The notes beneath the pieces were generated by a model. That model ran no database searches. It was not told the origin of the DNA and worked only from the letters and a program-made list of their open reading frames with translations. From Novimethylophilus kurashikiensis (lineage in GTDB: Bacteria; Pseudomonadota; Gammaproteobacteria; Burkholderiales; Methylophilaceae), in contig NZ_BDOQ01000010.1 in assembly GCF_003112435.1 (NCBI RefSeq), forward strand, positions 1 through 64,000: DNA of 64,000 nt, written 5' to 3'. Below are positions 44,851 to 53,216 of this stretch, one piece after another (within the stretch, counting starts at the first letter, position 1; the number at the start of each line of letters is the position of its first letter). The translations under genes were made by a program, and so were the position numbers.

Positions 44851-45291
44851 TTACGCAGGCAAACCGATATGCGACCAAACCCATTGGTTAAGCCAAGCCT
44901 GCTTACGCGCACTCAACATCGAATTAACTTCAGCAGGCGGCACCAGCCGGAATTCATCCACTTCCGGATAGTCAGGGCCGCTGGGATTTGTCACCATCGA
45001 CATGCAGAACATCTCGGCCGGATTGAGCGATACCCGGGCAAGGTAGAGCCGCATATCCTTTTCCTCGGTAAAAGGGTGCTGGCCAAAATCATGAGCGTTG
45101 GAGACCTCCGCTGCCGATAGGATGACGCCGGTCTCCTCCCGCAGCTCACGTACAGCTGCCGAGAGATGCGTTTCACCTTGGGCCGCCCAGCCTTTGGGAA
45201 AGTCCCATACGTCCTTGCCTGGAGGATGAACCAATAGCCAATGGCCGGTCTGGTTATCCACGAGAATGAACCCGCAACTGCACTTTTTCAT
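44851..45291 (-). CDS. Nudix hydrolase
   Basis: 146 aa with a canonical Nudix box GWAAQGETHLSAAVRELREETG, thus catalytic, unlike the NrtR copy. Cleaves a nucleoside diphosphate linked to another group (Ap4A, ADP-ribose, dNTPs and similar). Lacks features that choose a substrate. The promoter carries an AGTGT...TATGC site like prs, so an ADP-ribose or NADH role is attractive but inferred. Confidence 0.88.
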   Translation of the reverse strand: MKKCSCGFILVDNQTGHWLLVHPPGKDVWDFPKGWAAQGETHLSAAVRELREETGVILSAAEVSNAHDFGQHPFTEEKDMRLYLARVSLNPAEMFCMSMVTNPSGPDYPEVDEFRLVPPAEVNSMLSARKQAWLNQWVWSHIGLPA

Positions 45292-45321
45292 TATGTTTTA
45301 ATTACGAAAATGTAGTGTTAA

Positions 45322-45350
45322 ACTATGCCACAAAAATGCTTATTTGTCAA
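45322..45350 (-). promoter_or_regulatory. Sigma70 promoter for the Nudix operon
   Basis: Minus strand TTGACA, 17 bases, CATAGT. The plus strand here reads TAGTGTTAAACTATGCCAC (45313-45331), a regulon-like site. Confidence 0.6.
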
Positions 45351-45361
45351 TTACATGGTTG

Positions 45362-46330
45362 TTAATCAGGCTCAGTCAGTCCATGACGGACGGTCGAGCG
45401 TAATTCTTCGTGCCCGAGGAATTCCTGGACCTCCTCCGGGGAGTAGCGAAGCAGAGCCTGGCGCGCAAAAGTATTGCGGAGAAGATTGACGCCGCGGTCT
45501 TCCTTCCGGTGGATGTTCGCCATGCGAAGCCAGGTATCGATGCGACGAAACACCCCTGACTCGGTGTAAGGTCGGCCGGCGCGCGTTGCTGGAAAGGCAA
45601 CCTCAGAACGTACGCCCATGTCATGTCGGTCTCGTTCCCATAGCTCCCAGAATCCCCGCGCCTGTCCTGGAAGGATAATGGATACATGCTCCCGGTGGAC
45701 GCCGGCCGGCAGGATACGCACCCTGTAATCCGGCCCAACAGCAGACCAGGGCATGGCCAGGAGTTCATTACAGCGTAACCCTGCGCCGAGGAGGAGCGCT
45801 GCCATTGCCCGGTCGCGGTCGCCCTTCCATCCATCCAGGAGCTTGATGGCCCTCCACAGGCGGTCCACTTCTTCGTCGGTCAGACTGGCGGGTTCAGGGA
45901 CGGCAAGCCCGCGTTCTTTTTTGAGTTCAAGAAGCATGGGGTTCGCTCCATCCCAGCCTAGTTGCCGCAAGGCGCGGTAGACGCGGTCGATGAGCTGCAG
46001 GTAACGCCGTCGGGACACCGCCTCGATGCCTTCTTTGTGCGTTCGCCGGCGGGAGACGTGCTTCAGCGAGAGTTGGTTGAAGTAGGCCTCAGCATCGTCC
46101 TGGGTTGCCTCGAGCAACGAGCTATGGCGTGCTTCGAGGAATCGCAGCCAGGTTTCGAATTGATGAGTGTAGGTATCGGCCGAGGAGGCGCGGAATTGCC
46201 GGCGTTGAGCAACCACCTCGCCGGCCAGCCAGCGTGCAAAGGATTCTCGCGGATGCAGAGACCAATCGAGCAATGAGCTGCCGGCAAACAGCAGACCGGA
46301 TTTAACGTCAATTTCGGGACTTTTCGCCAT
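45362..46330 (-). CDS. Tyrosine recombinase with a missing nucleophile
   Basis: 322 aa from ATG 46330. N-terminal SAM-like core-binding domain (about 28-120) and C-terminal catalytic domain. GLRCNEL gives R186, NLLRNTF gives R285 (with Asn in place of the usual His), and FLGHEELRST gives H307. The residue nine past H307, where the Tyr nucleophile sits, is H316 (TVRH), followed by a short tail. Either the enzyme is inactive or uses an unusual nucleophile. Confidence 0.85.
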   Translation of the reverse strand: MAKSPEIDVKSGLLFAGSSLLDWSLHPRESFARWLAGEVVAQRRQFRASSADTYTHQFETWLRFLEARHSSLLEATQDDAEAYFNQLSLKHVSRRRTHKEGIEAVSRRRYLQLIDRVYRALRQLGWDGANPMLLELKKERGLAVPEPASLTDEEVDRLWRAIKLLDGWKGDRDRAMAALLLGAGLRCNELLAMPWSAVGPDYRVRILPAGVHREHVSIILPGQARGFWELWERDRHDMGVRSEVAFPATRAGRPYTESGVFRRIDTWLRMANIHRKEDRGVNLLRNTFARQALLRYSPEEVQEFLGHEELRSTVRHGLTEPD

Positions 46331-46340
46331 AGTGGGTACG

Positions 46341-46369
46341 AGATTACGAAGCACCAAAGTGAAAGTCAA
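46341..46369 (-). promoter_or_regulatory. Promoter of the recombinase, overlapping an inverted repeat
   Basis: Minus strand TTGACT, 17 bases, TAATCT. The -35 lies inside the left arm of the repeat at 46362-46495. Confidence 0.55.
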
Positions 46370-46495
46370 GTAACGAACAACCCGAATGAAACATAATGCC
46401 TAGCTTTTCTTGGAATATCCATGTGAAAGGGTCTTCCAGAAATACAAAAACTAAGCGGCTAAAGTATTTGAAGGTCTTGTGCGTTACTTGACTTT
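46362..46495. repeat. Inverted repeat between the recombinase and the HTH operon
   Basis: AAAGTCAAGTAACG at 46362-46375 is matched by CGTTACTTGACTTT at 46482-46495, 106 bases apart (14 exact, 17 with one mismatch). It lies in the 258-base gap 46331-46588, which holds no gene. Possible recombinase or regulator binding sites. Confidence 0.7.
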
Positions 46496-46588
46496 GTTGA
46501 TGCCGAAGGCATTGGCGGTCGGATTTCTTTGCATCGTTTGCGAAATGAAGAATCTCCCGGCTGAGTCGTGGCTCAATGCGGCAGATGG

Positions 46589-46831
46589 TTACTTTTGAAT
46601 TACGCGGAGGGAGGGATGCTGGTCAGTCAGGAGTAAAAAATATTCCCATAAACCGATGGGAATAGCTCGCGAATCAGAATTGGTTTCAGGGGCCTCATAG
46701 CGCTGCCAGGTGCGATACCCTTTAGCCCCTGCATTAGACACAAGTTGGGCGGCCTCGGTTTGGGTCAGCCCTGCCGCCCTGCGAGCCGCAACAACCTCTT
46801 CAGGCGTGGGCGGGCGGAGCTTGGTTCGCAT
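46589..46831 (-). CDS. HTH (Xre-like) DNA-binding protein
   Basis: 80 aa from ATG 46831. VAARRAAGLTQTEAAQLVSNAG with RTWQRYEAP is an Xre-type HTH in the arrangement common to plasmid and phage regulators. It overlaps the previous gene and most likely binds the palindrome at 47129-47155. Confidence 0.75.
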   Translation of the reverse strand: MRTKLRPPTPEEVVAARRAAGLTQTEAAQLVSNAGAKGYRTWQRYEAPETNSDSRAIPIGLWEYFLLLTDQHPSLRVIQK

Positions 46832-47102
46832 CTTGACGGCTTGCCAGTTTGTTAGCCCAGTAGCGGTCCCGCTCAGCCTCACTTACCGTGAGCGAGTGAT
46901 AGTTTTTTGCATCCTGCAAAGCCTGTTCAGCCGCAGCTTCTTTCGCGGCATAGAAACCTTCCAGGAAGGCTGCCAACTGAAATGAGTTTTCCAAATAGCT
47001 GTGCTTACCGCGACCTGTAACCCCGAAGCGCTGGAAGGCTTCACGACCCTCTTTTCGACAGGCGTGCGCCGTTTCGTTTGCCAACAGCGAATGATTGTAC
47101 AT
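46800..47102 (-). CDS. Small hypothetical protein upstream of the HTH regulator
   Basis: 100 aa from ATG 47102. Helical, Ala-rich (FLEGFYAAKEAAAEQALQDAK). It is the first gene of a two-gene operon with the HTH protein, with the layout of a toxin-antitoxin pair. No toxin family is recognised. Confidence 0.6.
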   Translation of the reverse strand: MYNHSLLANETAHACRKEGREAFQRFGVTGRGKHSYLENSFQLAAFLEGFYAAKEAAAEQALQDAKNYHSLTVSEAERDRYWANKLASRQDANQAPPAHA

Positions 47103-47128
47103 AGTGTTTAAGGGAAATATGGATGATT

Positions 47129-47155
47129 CATTATACGCCCAATGGGCGTATAATG
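47129..47155. promoter_or_regulatory. Perfect 27-bp palindromic operator
   Basis: CATTATACGCCCA and TGGGCGTATAATG flank one central base. It covers the -10, the whole spacer and the edge of the -35 of the HTH operon promoter. Confidence 0.85.
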
Positions 47156-47159
47156 TCAA
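47130..47159 (-). promoter_or_regulatory. Consensus promoter of the HTH operon
   Basis: Minus strand TTGACA, 18 bases, TATAAT, both boxes perfect. Occupied by the palindrome, so tight repression is expected. Confidence 0.85.
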
Positions 47160-47222
47160 GGACGTTCCACTTTCCTATACAGGTATGCCAATAGGCATCA
47201 TCTAATCTTGAGAGGAAAAATC

Positions 47223-48197
47223 ATGCGTTACAAAGTGAAAGTCGAGATTGTCGCCTCGAACCGGCCACCAGTGTACGTGGGCAGTGCCACCGTCATTGCA
47301 GATTCAGAGGAAATCGCCATCGGGGATGCGTTAATGCAATGTGACGACGGCTCGCTCCAGGCGGATGAACATTTGCAAGGGACAGCAGAACTGCTCCCCT
47401 CTTTGCTAAGCGTCCAACGCTATGTGCTGGATTACGTCACTTACCGCTTTATCTACAACCTGGACGACGGTACGCTTCACCATCTCCAGCAGAACCGGGG
47501 TCCATTTTTATCGGAGTCAAATGGACCATGGCTGTCGGTGGGCAAGGATGTGCAGAAAAAGCTTCTGGATGAACTCGCTAATGGGCAGGAAAGCCTGCAT
47601 ACCATTATCGTCAATCCAGCCCGGTATTCCGCGGAGCAATGCTTCACCTTACCGGATTGGGTTCCACAGCGCTTCCTCTGGGTGGATTCGTGCAGCTACA
47701 AATTTAAGGGGATGCATAGGTATGCTGACCTTCGATTTGTGTATGACCGGCTGCATAATAAAGTTGAGTATGCGCAAATTGAAACGAAGACGGCCGGTTG
47801 GGTTTCATTACTCGATGAACTGGTTCCTGAAGTCGAAAGTTATTTCAAATCGATTCCTGGCGCGACTGAGTGTTGTGACCCCTGGGACTTCATCATCAGT
47901 AACGAGCTGCCTCCCTGGGTGGTCAATATCAAAAATGACCTTCCCTCCTGGGCCGAAGAAGAACCAGTGTCCTCGGTTATCGGACCTGTGAAGGTTATCG
48001 TGCTTTCTAACCTAGTCAACGGACAGCCAGCGCTGTACATGGCTGAAGTCGAGGGCGGTGATGGCAATCGGCATATCCACCAGGCCATCCAGGTAGGATT
48101 GATGGCTGGGTTGATGGAGCCCATGCTGTGTTTCTCCAAATCGGACCCAGTGGGCCAATCCATGGCCGACGCACTCGCCTGGTTGAACACTCCTTAG
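47223..48197 (+). CDS. Paralogous large hypothetical protein A (duplicated domain)
   Basis: 324 aa from ATG 47223 (GAGAGG upstream). Internally repeated: YRFIYNLDDGTLHHLQ ... TLPDWV (about 80-155) and LRFVYDRLHNKVEYAQ ... LPPWV (about 165-240). The C-terminal part shares VKVIVLSNxxNGQPALY with the next gene. Preceded by a CTATAC box. No known family. Confidence 0.65.
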   Translation: MRYKVKVEIVASNRPPVYVGSATVIADSEEIAIGDALMQCDDGSLQADEHLQGTAELLPSLLSVQRYVLDYVTYRFIYNLDDGTLHHLQQNRGPFLSESNGPWLSVGKDVQKKLLDELANGQESLHTIIVNPARYSAEQCFTLPDWVPQRFLWVDSCSYKFKGMHRYADLRFVYDRLHNKVEYAQIETKTAGWVSLLDELVPEVESYFKSIPGATECCDPWDFIISNELPPWVVNIKNDLPSWAEEEPVSSVIGPVKVIVLSNLVNGQPALYMAEVEGGDGNRHIHQAIQVGLMAGLMEPMLCFSKSDPVGQSMADALAWLNTP

Positions 48198-48214
48198 GCA
48201 AATACTGGCATCTC

Positions 48215-48242
48215 CACACACCTCATTCGAGGTGTGTTTTTT
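48215..48242 (+). terminator. Rho-independent terminator
   Basis: CACACCTC / GAGGTGTG stem, TTTTTT. Confidence 0.8.
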
Positions 48243-48327
48243 GCGTCAATCGCACCTTCCTATACTCAAAAGCCATAGGGCACATCATTCGCCGGTTCCC
48301 GGCGCCAATAATTACGGAAGGAAAAAC

Positions 48328-49221
48328 ATGCGATTCAAAATCAGTATCACGGCACAATTCCCGAGTCTCGCCGGTAGCGCGCCATTCCCCCTGGGTACGG
48401 CTATCGTGACGGCAGAAAATGTGGAAGCGGCAAAGGCCAAGGCCTTGGCGGAGCTAAGCACCGATGAATTTGTAGACGGCAAGGCATCGCCAGACTTCAC
48501 CATCATCGAAATGCCTCGTTTCCTTATCTCGGAAAACTGGAATCACTTCTTCGAAAAACTGGGGCAAAGAATAGTTCGGTTTGTCTATGACCATGAAACC
48601 GAATGCGTTGAGCATCTCGATATCCTGGGCGGCGATGAATGGACCCAAGTTTGGCATCCAGCTACCGAGATTCAGCGACAGGACTTCCAAGACAGTCTCG
48701 TCAATGCCAACGAAGGGTGCCTGGTCAATCCGCAAGACTACACCTGCGAAGAGTCCAATTCATGTCCGAGCTGGGCGACGCGCGTATCTGCCAACCTGAT
48801 ATATCCCAAGGTGGCGGTGCTGTGCTCCAATTCCAACGGAGAACCTGAGTTGTATACCTGTTCGCCCGCGGTCACCAAGGAGTCCTACGATGAAGGCCTG
48901 CATTACAGCATCGCCAAAAGCAATGCTGAAGACGAGGGCTACGAAGGACCCTACCTCGCCTTTGATGACAAGGACCAGGCAGCCAAGCAATTGGTGTCGA
49001 CTGCTGACTGGATGGGGACTCGCGAGAAGGCCTCAGAGGCGTCTGAAGTGGCCAGCGAACGGCAGTGGAATGCAGTTTGCAGCGACCAAGGCTGGAATGA
49101 CGCCACCCAGATTATTCATCTGATTGGTTTTATCCGGGGAAAGGGTTTGTTTTCAGAGTTTGCCGCCTATGCTGAAAAGGCTGCTGACGAAGAAAACGAA
49201 GAATCAATACTCGATATGTAA
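48328..49221 (+). CDS. Paralogous large hypothetical protein B
   Basis: 297 aa from ATG 48328 (GGAAGG). Related to protein A: start MRFKISITA like MRYKVKVEI, core VRFVYDHETECVEHLDI, end PKVAVLCSNSNGEPELY. One copy of the repeated core. Acidic C-terminus (ADEENEESILDM). No known family. Confidence 0.65.
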   Translation: MRFKISITAQFPSLAGSAPFPLGTAIVTAENVEAAKAKALAELSTDEFVDGKASPDFTIIEMPRFLISENWNHFFEKLGQRIVRFVYDHETECVEHLDILGGDEWTQVWHPATEIQRQDFQDSLVNANEGCLVNPQDYTCEESNSCPSWATRVSANLIYPKVAVLCSNSNGEPELYTCSPAVTKESYDEGLHYSIAKSNAEDEGYEGPYLAFDDKDQAAKQLVSTADWMGTREKASEASEVASERQWNAVCSDQGWNDATQIIHLIGFIRGKGLFSEFAAYAEKAADEENEESILDM

Positions 49222-49226
49222 CGCTC

Positions 49227-49254
49227 AACACCTCGGCTTGCCGGGGTGTTTTTA
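49227..49254 (+). terminator. Rho-independent terminator
   Basis: AACACCTCGG / CCGGGGTGTT stem (one wobble), TTTTT. Confidence 0.7.
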
Positions 49255-49260
49255 CGATAA

Positions 49261-49285
49261 ACAAAAGAGCGCCAGTCGGCGCTCT
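49261..49285 (-). terminator. Rho-independent terminator for 49293-49676
   Basis: AGAGCGCC / GGCGCTCT stem, minus-strand TTTTGT. Confidence 0.7.
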
Positions 49286-49292
49286 GAGATTG

Positions 49293-49676
49293 TTAACTGT
49301 CCTTCTTGGGCAGAGCCTTCAAGACCTGGTCGATGGTGCCGACGAATTCTTTCCCGTCAGCCTTTTTCTCGAGCAGAATGCATTTTGTCCCGCGGGCTTT
49401 CATCCCCTTGATGACAAAGACATCCTTACCCAGCGTGAGCTCAGTATTCAACGGAGGCAAACCGTAGAGCCCATGGCTCGCCTCATAAATCTGCGCTTCA
49501 CGCGACAGTCCGCCTTCCACAAGGCCCTCGAGCTTCAACGTGAAGGTCGTCTCCGTGTAGGAGGCGTGACCTGCAGAAATTTGAATGCCGTGCTTTTCAG
49601 CAACACCTTTCAAGGCCTCATTCACCTCCTCACGAAGAATCTTCAGGAAGGCCGGGGTAATCGTTTTGTTTGCCAT
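49293..49676 (-). CDS. Conserved phage-type protein
   Basis: 127 aa. ITPAFLKILREEVNEALKGVAEKHG, ISAGHASYTETTFTLKLEG and YGLPPLNTELTLG recall a family common in tailed phages and phage-like plasmids, function unknown to me. ATG at 49676 with AGAGGAAA. Confidence 0.65.
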   Translation of the reverse strand: MANKTITPAFLKILREEVNEALKGVAEKHGIQISAGHASYTETTFTLKLEGLVEGGLSREAQIYEASHGLYGLPPLNTELTLGKDVFVIKGMKARGTKCILLEKKADGKEFVGTIDQVLKALPKKDS

Positions 49677-49733
49677 AATATTTCCTCTTTAGCCGACAGG
49701 TTGTCGTAAAGAGGTATAGGCAATTTGCGCGGT

Positions 49734-50231
49734 TTAGGCCGCGATGCCAAACTTACGCAGGTGGGCCTGTTTGACCTCATGGTAGCCCCGGCCATGCGTG
49801 ATGATGAACAACTCACCATTCTCACGGGTCAGGATGGCGCCGCTCATCGAAGAGCGCCCCTTATCCTTAAAACGGGTCAAGAAACAATCACCCGCTACAT
49901 CTGAAAACATCCGGAGTGCTTTTACTAGCGTATCGGAACACTTAGGCGCGCCATTAGTGTGGAGCATGTAGCGGGTTTTTGAGTGACGGCGTAACGCCTT
50001 AAGCTCTTGCGAGGCCTGCAATCGCGACGGACGAGGCAATCCCTCTGCCCGCGGCAATTGATACCAGAATATGGCAGGAAACCGCACCTGGCCCAGTGCG
50101 TCACGGAAGAGATAGCCGCGCTTTACCAAGCTGACCTCACCATTCTGCCGCACCGTCACATACTTATTCCGGTCGTACGCCAGAATATCCACCAGCTCCA
50201 ACCCAAACCCCGTATCTAAATACCCAATCAT
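49734..50231 (-). CDS. Hypothetical protein downstream of recD2
   Basis: 165 aa from ATG 50231, six bases from AAGGA, 9 bases after the recD2 stop. Basic (RPSRLQASQELKALRRHSK). Probably co-transcribed with recD2. No family recognised. Confidence 0.6.
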   Translation of the reverse strand: MIGYLDTGFGLELVDILAYDRNKYVTVRQNGEVSLVKRGYLFRDALGQVRFPAIFWYQLPRAEGLPRPSRLQASQELKALRRHSKTRYMLHTNGAPKCSDTLVKALRMFSDVAGDCFLTRFKDKGRSSMSGAILTRENGELFIITHGRGYHEVKQAHLRKFGIAA

Positions 50232-50240
50232 GCTCAATCC

Positions 50241-52409
50241 TTAAATATCTTCAGACACGTCGAATTGCGCCTGTATGGCTGCTTTCAACCGTGTTTGCCG
50301 GCGCACCGAATTCACATTCTCGACCGCCATCTTGAGTGCCTTCTTCTGTCCGACCAGCACCACCATCTTCTGCCCGCGCGTCACGCCGGTATACAGCAGC
50401 TTTCGCTCCAACAATGCGTAATGCTGGGTCGTAAATGCCATGACAATGGCCGGCGCCTGGCTCCCCTGGAGCTTGTGTACGGTCGCGGCGTAGGCGAGCT
50501 GCACCTGGTCGAGGTCGCTCACGTCGTAGACCACGCTCCGACCGCCGAAGTCGATAGTGATTTCGTCCTCGACGATGCTCTCGATATAGCCGACGTCGCC
50601 GTTGAAGACGTCCTTGGCCACATCGTTCTCGGTTTGCATCACTTTGTCGCCCACTTTGTATTTCGTGTCGAATCGCTCAACGAAGGGCTTGTCTCCGGGA
50701 TTCAGGATGGCCTGCAGCCGTTCATTGAGGTGCCGCACACCCGTCACCCCCTTGTTCATCGGGCTAATCACCTGAATATCGCGTTTGGCATCAATCCCCA
50801 GCCGCGCAGGGAGCCGAGTGCTCACCAGGTCCAACACCTGCGCCACAACCTGCTCCGGCTCGTCGCGCTCGACGAAATAGAAGTCACCGGGTCGGTCTTT
50901 GGTTGAGAATTCAGGCTCACCCCCGCGATTTATAGCATGGGCGCCCGTAATGATGTGGCTACCGGCCGCTTGGCGGAAAATTTTAGTCAACCGGCAAACA
51001 CGAATCGCGCCAGAGGCCATAATATCGCCCAACACGTTCCCAGGCCCGACCGATGGCAACTGGTCTTCATCGCCCACAAGGAGCACGCTGGCGCCGTCCG
51101 GCACTGCCTTCAGGAGGCCATGCATGAGGTGGACATCCACCATGGAGCACTCATCGACCACCAAGAGGTCGCAATCAAGGCGATTGGTCTCGTTGTAGGT
51201 AGCGCCACCACCTGGCTTGAAGCCCAGCAGGCGGTGTATGGTGCTGGCAACCCGTCCCGTCGTCTCCGACATGCGCTTGGCTGCCCGGCCGGTCGGGGCG
51301 CAGAGCAGCATCTTGGCTCCTGCCTCGGCATACATTTTGAGGATAGCGTTTTCCAGGCTGGTTTTACCACAGCCCGGCCCGCCGGTAATCACCATGAATT
51401 TTGCATATCCAGCGGACAACAGCGCAAGCTCCTGGTCTTCAGAGAGCTTCATCCCTAAACTTCCCTTGATGCGCTCATACAAGGCGCGGGAATCAAACGC
51501 GCGCATCCGGCGTGGCGCCTTCACCAGCCTAGCAATATTCTGGGCAATACCAGTTTCGGTCGCATACATCGCCGGGTGATACAGGACGGTGCGGCCACGG
51601 TCATCCTCTTCCGGCACCAATCTCCCCTCAGCCAGTTCACGGTCGACACCCGCACTCACGAGGTCTTCACTGACACCCAGCAGCTCACAGGCCGCTTCTA
51701 CGAGTTTTTTGCGTTGTAGCCCGCAGTGGCCATCATTAGTGGCTTCCCATAAGGCATGGCCAATGCCGGCGTCGATGCGCTCACGCGAATCCATCCCCCA
51801 TCCGAGATTTTGGGCAATCTGGTCAGCGGAAAGGAAGCCAATGCCGCGAACATCATGGGCAAGACCATATGGATTGGTGCGGACCTTGGTCACAGCGTCG
51901 TCGCCATAGGTCTTATAGATACGCGTAGCGCGCGAGGTCGAGACTCCGTTGGTGTGCAAGAACAGCATAATGTCCTTGATGACCTTTTGCGAGGCCCAAC
52001 TCTCAGCAATGATGCGCATACGGCCTTCACCGATTCCACGCACCTTAAGCAGTTCTGCCGGTGAATGCTCGATGACTTCCAACACCCGCTCACCAAACAC
52101 ATCCACCATGCGCTTGGCGTAAGCCGGACCAATTCCCTTGACCATGCCGCTACCAAGGTAGCGTTCGATGCCCTCGACGCTCGAGGGCGGCGTCAGGCGG
52201 ACCGTTTCTGCCTTGAATTGGCGACCGTAGGATTTGTCGTTGAACCATTGCCCCGCAGCGGTGAGATACTCACCTGGCTTTACGATAGGCGCATGGCCCG
52301 TAACCGGAACAAGCCCCTTATGTAACGGAGCTTTCACCTGCAATACGCAGAATCCACTTTCCTCATTATGGAACGTGACGCGCTCCACCAGGCCGGAGAG
52401 TTCCTCCAT
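50241..52409 (-). CDS. recD2: RecD2-type 5'-3' DNA helicase
   Basis: 722 aa. N-terminal OB-like part (LSGLVERVTFHNEESGF), HhH repeats (GIGPAYAKR, VRGIGEGR), then the SF1B helicase: Walker A GGPGCGKT (K349), CAPTGRAAKRMSE, DECSMVD, GDEDQLPSVGPG, and motif VI AYAATVHKLQGSQ with LLYTGVTRG. Acts in replication or repair without RecBC. Promoter at 52439-52468. Confidence 0.95.
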   Translation of the reverse strand: MEELSGLVERVTFHNEESGFCVLQVKAPLHKGLVPVTGHAPIVKPGEYLTAAGQWFNDKSYGRQFKAETVRLTPPSSVEGIERYLGSGMVKGIGPAYAKRMVDVFGERVLEVIEHSPAELLKVRGIGEGRMRIIAESWASQKVIKDIMLFLHTNGVSTSRATRIYKTYGDDAVTKVRTNPYGLAHDVRGIGFLSADQIAQNLGWGMDSRERIDAGIGHALWEATNDGHCGLQRKKLVEAACELLGVSEDLVSAGVDRELAEGRLVPEEDDRGRTVLYHPAMYATETGIAQNIARLVKAPRRMRAFDSRALYERIKGSLGMKLSEDQELALLSAGYAKFMVITGGPGCGKTSLENAILKMYAEAGAKMLLCAPTGRAAKRMSETTGRVASTIHRLLGFKPGGGATYNETNRLDCDLLVVDECSMVDVHLMHGLLKAVPDGASVLLVGDEDQLPSVGPGNVLGDIMASGAIRVCRLTKIFRQAAGSHIITGAHAINRGGEPEFSTKDRPGDFYFVERDEPEQVVAQVLDLVSTRLPARLGIDAKRDIQVISPMNKGVTGVRHLNERLQAILNPGDKPFVERFDTKYKVGDKVMQTENDVAKDVFNGDVGYIESIVEDEITIDFGGRSVVYDVSDLDQVQLAYAATVHKLQGSQAPAIVMAFTTQHYALLERKLLYTGVTRGQKMVVLVGQKKALKMAVENVNSVRRQTRLKAAIQAQFDVSEDI

Positions 52410-52438
52410 GATGCCTCACTTTACTTTTTGGATGTTAA

Positions 52439-52468
52439 CATATAACCACAAATATCGTTTGTTGTCAA
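52439..52468 (-). promoter_or_regulatory. Sigma70-like promoter for recD2
   Basis: Minus strand TTGACA, 18 bases, TATATG; a GTTAAC (52434-52439) overlaps the -10. Confidence 0.5.
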
Positions 52469-52472
52469 GTAA

Positions 52473-52964
52473 TTACCAAACTTGAAAACGAATGTTAACA
52501 GCGTGAGACATCGGTTCAACAGACTTAACTTTCCGGCCCAGCCAATTCTGGGACTCATACAGCTTGACCGGCTTCATCCTTGGGAGGACATAATTATTGA
52601 GTAAACCCTTGAGGCGTTCTGCATAAGCCGGCTTCAATCCGGCGACATCCAAACTGAATAGCTGGAAGCCATCTGCCATCAATGACGCCGTTTCTGGAGA
52701 CCAGCGTGGTGTGGCTTCTGCGCAGAAGTGTCCAGTCAGGTCCACAAACTGCGGCTGGGCATCCATGCACACCAGCACCCGTCCGGGCATAAGCTCGATG
52801 ACGGGATGGCTTAGGTCGACACCTTTAACAGTGCGCGGGAAGCTGCCTGCAGCAACCTTGTTGACCGTTGCCTCGGACAGCTGTGGGTTTAGCTCCAGTG
52901 CGTGGCTAGGACTTGCCGATAGGCCGAGCAGGAGCGCAAGCCCAGCGCCCAGGCTAACGGCCAT
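52473..52964 (-). CDS. Exported hypothetical protein
   Basis: 163 aa from ATG 52964; the longer frame (53003) is possible. Signal peptide MAVSLGAGLALLLGLSASPSHA. The mature part has VLVCMDAQPQFVDLTGHFC, a possible disulphide. Overlaps the upstream membrane gene by 11 bases. No family recognised. Confidence 0.6.
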   Translation of the reverse strand: MAVSLGAGLALLLGLSASPSHALELNPQLSEATVNKVAAGSFPRTVKGVDLSHPVIELMPGRVLVCMDAQPQFVDLTGHFCAEATPRWSPETASLMADGFQLFSLDVAGLKPAYAERLKGLLNNYVLPRMKPVKLYESQNWLGRKVKSVEPMSHAVNIRFQVW

Positions 52965-53208
52965 GTCGCTTATCCAACGCCCTTTCGAAAAAGGAGGCCA
53001 CAAACAGGATGCTCACGACGGCCATGAAAATCACGACATGAAGCCCGTGCTCCCCGGTTTCCGGCGTCACATTGAGCGCGCGAAAGACTTCGGGTTGATG
53101 CATCAGGATGGTTCTAACAGTGAACAAGACGGTCAGCCAGCGCACCGCGTAAAACACGTCATAAGCCCAGATACGACGGGGCGGTTGGGGCAGCGTAGAT
53201 TCAGTCAT
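52954..53208 (-). CDS. Small membrane protein
   Basis: 84 aa, two likely membrane helices (about 18-36 and 57-75). Sits 8 bases after ruvB, so in its operon with the exported protein. Confidence 0.6.
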   Translation of the reverse strand: MTESTLPQPPRRIWAYDVFYAVRWLTVLFTVRTILMHQPEVFRALNVTPETGEHGLHVVIFMAVVSILFVASFFERALDKRHGR

Positions 53209-53216
53209 AGCAGTCT

